This document shows positions 39,015 through 40,665 of a stretch of DNA of 40,665 bases, piece after piece. Origin of the DNA: an uncultured Nitrospira sp. (GTDB lineage Bacteria > Nitrospirota > Nitrospiria > Nitrospirales > Nitrospiraceae); assembly GCA_902500755.1 (NCBI GenBank), contig CABVRV010000025.1:1-40665 (forward strand), read 5' to 3'. Every line of letters begins with the position of its first letter. The stretch's first letter is position 1. The notes under the pieces were generated by a model. That model was given only the letters and a program-made list of their open reading frames with translations. It made no database searches and was not told the origin of the DNA. Position numbers and translations under genes: made by a program.

Positions 39015-39947
39015 TCAATGGCGCTGCTTCTCGATCATCGGATCAATTTCTTTCTTGGTTTCTTCGGTCACATTGAATCGGCTGTACGCATGATCGAGCA
39101 CCTCGTTGGCGTAAAGTCGGCCGGTCGGGGCTGCGACCACCAGTTGAGTGTCAACGGTCCCATTCGGACCGATCGTCACTGTCTGTTCGGTGGTACTCCG
39201 GACATAAGGGTGCCATACGACCAGCTTGTAAGTCCCAGGCGGCACGTCAACGAGGGTGAATCTCCCCTGTTCGTCGGTCTTGGCAAAGTATGGATTCGTG
39301 ACGGCAACTCCCCAACTCTCCATATAAGCGTGAAACCCGCATTGCATGACGAACACCCGCCGGTCCTTGCTCAGATTGACCAATTGCTTCATCGGCGCAC
39401 CGGCCATATGTTTATGATACATCCCCGCGTCACTGCGATCCTTCAGATCCCGAGGATGGGCCGGATTCATCGGAAGAGGAACGTTGAATAATACCCGCGG
39501 GCCGAGATGGGACGTCTCGTACGCTTGAATGTCGTGCATGACCGGGTCCATATTGACGACCGTCACCGGCTGATTGTCTCTCACCACCGTTGTGAAGGGG
39601 AGAAAGAGGCAATCTTTTGCCTCAATCAACCGTGCGCCATCATCTTCGAAGGGCTTCCCAGCCTCAACCCCTTCTAGATAGACGAGGACCTCTCGGAACT
39701 CTCCCTTAGGGCCAATATTGAAAGGTTGCAGGATGCGCCAGCCTTCGCCGTCAGAAATACGACCGCAATAAAACTGGTCCGGCAGCGTCGTGAGATTGTA
39801 ACCTTTTGGCTTGGGCACCTGCCCCTCCAGCTTCACGATGCCGGTGAGAGTGCCTCCATTCGATACTATGACCTCTTTATAGGCATGGGCCGACGAATAG
39901 AGCCCTATAGTCGCAACCGCAATGAACACATATTGTGTCAGTTTCAT
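39015..39947 (-). CDS. Amicyanin-type cupredoxin with C-terminal beta-sandwich, paralogue 3
   Basis: 310 residues from the ATG at 39947, chosen for AGGAG upstream and the signal peptide YVFIAVATIGLYSSAHAY; a longer frame to 40004 lacks these. Conserved parts are YCGRISDGEGWRIL, DCLFLPFTTVVRDNQPVTVV, MHDIQAYETS (H138), and MQCGFHAYM (C203, H206, M209; C-x2-H-x2-M). A Met/His-rich insert (RSDAGMYHKHMAGAPMK) lies before the loop. VPPGTYKLVVWHPY opens the C-terminal beta domain. It is the first gene after the terminator that closes the second giant copper-protein gene, and the next cupredoxin follows after 22 nt. Confidence 0.82.
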   Translation of the reverse strand: MKLTQYVFIAVATIGLYSSAHAYKEVIVSNGGTLTGIVKLEGQVPKPKGYNLTTLPDQFYCGRISDGEGWRILQPFNIGPKGEFREVLVYLEGVEAGKPFEDDGARLIEAKDCLFLPFTTVVRDNQPVTVVNMDPVMHDIQAYETSHLGPRVLFNVPLPMNPAHPRDLKDRSDAGMYHKHMAGAPMKQLVNLSKDRRVFVMQCGFHAYMESWGVAVTNPYFAKTDEQGRFTLVDVPPGTYKLVVWHPYVRSTTEQTVTIGPNGTVDTQLVVAAPTGRLYANEVLDHAYSRFNVTEETKKEIDPMIEKQRH

Positions 39948-40050
39948 CGTTCTGCTCCTCTCACCAACAACCATATGGACTTGAGTGGTCGGATATTGAA
40001 GCAATCCATTTGATTATACCGAGTTCCATTCACGATTGCAGGGCTCTTGA

Positions 40051-40089
40051 TAAAAAACAGGGGAGCCGCGCTGAAAGCGCGGCTCCCCC
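40051..40089 (-). terminator. Strong intrinsic terminator after the second giant copper protein
   Basis: A perfect 13-bp GC-rich stem (GGGGAGCCGCGCT / AGCGCGGCTCCCC, 40060-40088) with a 3-nt loop is followed on the minus strand by TGTTTTTTATC. It separates the copper-protein gene from cupredoxin paralogue 3. Confidence 0.92.
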
Positions 40090-40119
40090 TTCTCTCTCCT
40101 CCCCAGAATTCCTAGGCGC

Positions 40120-40665
40120 CTACTTCATCGCCGTCGGAACAACCTGAGGCTGATGCTCACTGTCCGCATGCTTGGAGCCTACTCCACCAGCACCTAATGG
40201 TTGGAGTCTGTTATCCCCAGTCGGCAATACCCTCACATATCCCCACTGCCCGGACTGGGAATACGGCAACCGCTGGTTACTATACACATAGTCGCCAGGC
40301 AACCGGGATGGCCCACCGGCCGAAGGAAGAAATACATCAAGAACTTCGGAACCGGAGAATTCTACGACACTGATCTGGTCCGCGCCCCGCATAAATGGCT
40401 CGATCGGCCATTCATGTTTCTCGATGCCGAACATACCGTTCTGTTCATTATTGACGCCGATAACATGGATGCGCACCGGATCGCCGGCATGTGATTCGAT
40501 AATGGGTGTTGCCGGATCTTCGGGATTGTCCGCCTTGCAAGGCTGGAACATCTTCCCCAATGAACAGCCCTGATCTTGCCGATATAAATACGGCTCAGAT
40601 CGATAATTGATGCCGGTTAAACCTGCGACATTCTGCACATACGGCATGAAGCTCGTGCCGATGAT
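40120..40665 (-). CDS. Second giant multicopper-oxidase-like protein, C-terminal part (runs off the window)
   Basis: The frame is open to the right edge; 181 C-terminal residues are visible. They align with residues about 1398-1545 of the 1581-residue protein: SFMPYVQNVAG, NYRSEPYLYRQDQGC, ESHAGDPVRIHVIGVNNEQN, EKHEWPIEPFMRGADQIS, GDYVYSNQRLPYSQSGQWGY. As in module C of that protein, the usual copper boxes are missing from this last domain. It differs in having a short His-containing tail (GGVGSKHADSEHQPQVVPTA). The rest of the protein lies outside the window, so whether it keeps type 1 and trinuclear ligands cannot be judged. It is followed by a terminator and two cupredoxins, like the first copy. 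Confidence 0.85.
   Translation of the reverse strand: MIGTSFMPYVQNVAGLTGINYRSEPYLYRQDQGCSLGKMFQPCKADNPEDPATPIIESHAGDPVRIHVIGVNNEQNGMFGIEKHEWPIEPFMRGADQISVVEFSGSEVLDVFLPSAGGPSRLPGDYVYSNQRLPYSQSGQWGYVRVLPTGDNRLQPLGAGGVGSKHADSEHQPQVVPTAMK

Overview
The window looks like a chromosomal segment of a Nitrospirota bacterium, most likely Nitrospira. This is inferred from recalled family content (giant periplasmic multicopper-oxidase-like proteins, secreted SUMF1/PvdO-like proteins, poly-HAMP hybrid kinases, paired DUF5985 genes); no marker gene proves it. Most genes in the right three quarters lie on the minus strand.

Region 1 (1-5.8 kb) is a decayed, island-like stretch ending at an intact tRNA-Ser(GCT) (5829-5921). 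It holds the 3' half of a second Ser-like tRNA (1142-1202), an adjacent broken tyrosine integrase (1232-1492), and a 25-nt exact copy of the tRNA 3' end at 2718-2742. It also carries a small secreted protein, a PilZ-like protein, a zinc-ribbon protein and an IS256-family transposase whose catalytic Glu reads Val. Region 2 (6.0-9.8 kb, plus strand) is conserved housekeeping: a secreted FKBP isomerase, an MFS transporter, a cyclophilin and a Sua5-type tRNA threonylcarbamoyladenosine enzyme.

Region 3 (9.9-20.4 kb, minus) is a compact signalling cluster. A 2098-residue soluble hybrid kinase with 11 tandem 92-residue HAMP-type repeats is followed by a receiver-HisKA_2 kinase, a receiver-PAS-HisKA_3-receiver kinase, a small possible winged-helix protein and two DUF5985 membrane proteins. 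None of the three kinases has a DNA-binding domain.

Region 4 (20.7-27.3 kb, minus) encodes a 1581-residue triplicated multicopper-oxidase-like protein, then across a terminator a cupredoxin with an amicyanin-type C-x2-H-x2-M loop, an unknown secreted protein and an SmbP-like metal-binding protein. Region 5 (27.7-31.1 kb) is a Cache-sensor histidine kinase overlapping a sigma-54-dependent regulator. Region 6 (31.2-40.7 kb) has a periplasmic trypsin-like/PDZ protease, a plus-strand trio (PvdO-like, LolA-like, PvdO-like), and a minus-strand series read from the right edge: the C-terminus of a second giant multicopper-oxidase-like protein, a strong terminator, two further amicyanin-type cupredoxins, a LolA-like protein, a TPR/HEAT-repeat protein and a third PvdO-like protein.

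The most interesting unit is the combination in regions 4-6. A giant six-domain copper protein followed by a terminator and a cupredoxin gene occurs twice, beside secreted SUMF1-fold proteins without the formylglycine-enzyme cysteines and LolA-like proteins. I infer a periplasmic copper-dependent electron-transfer or oxidase system with dedicated assembly factors. That is a hypothesis from gene content, not a demonstrated function.
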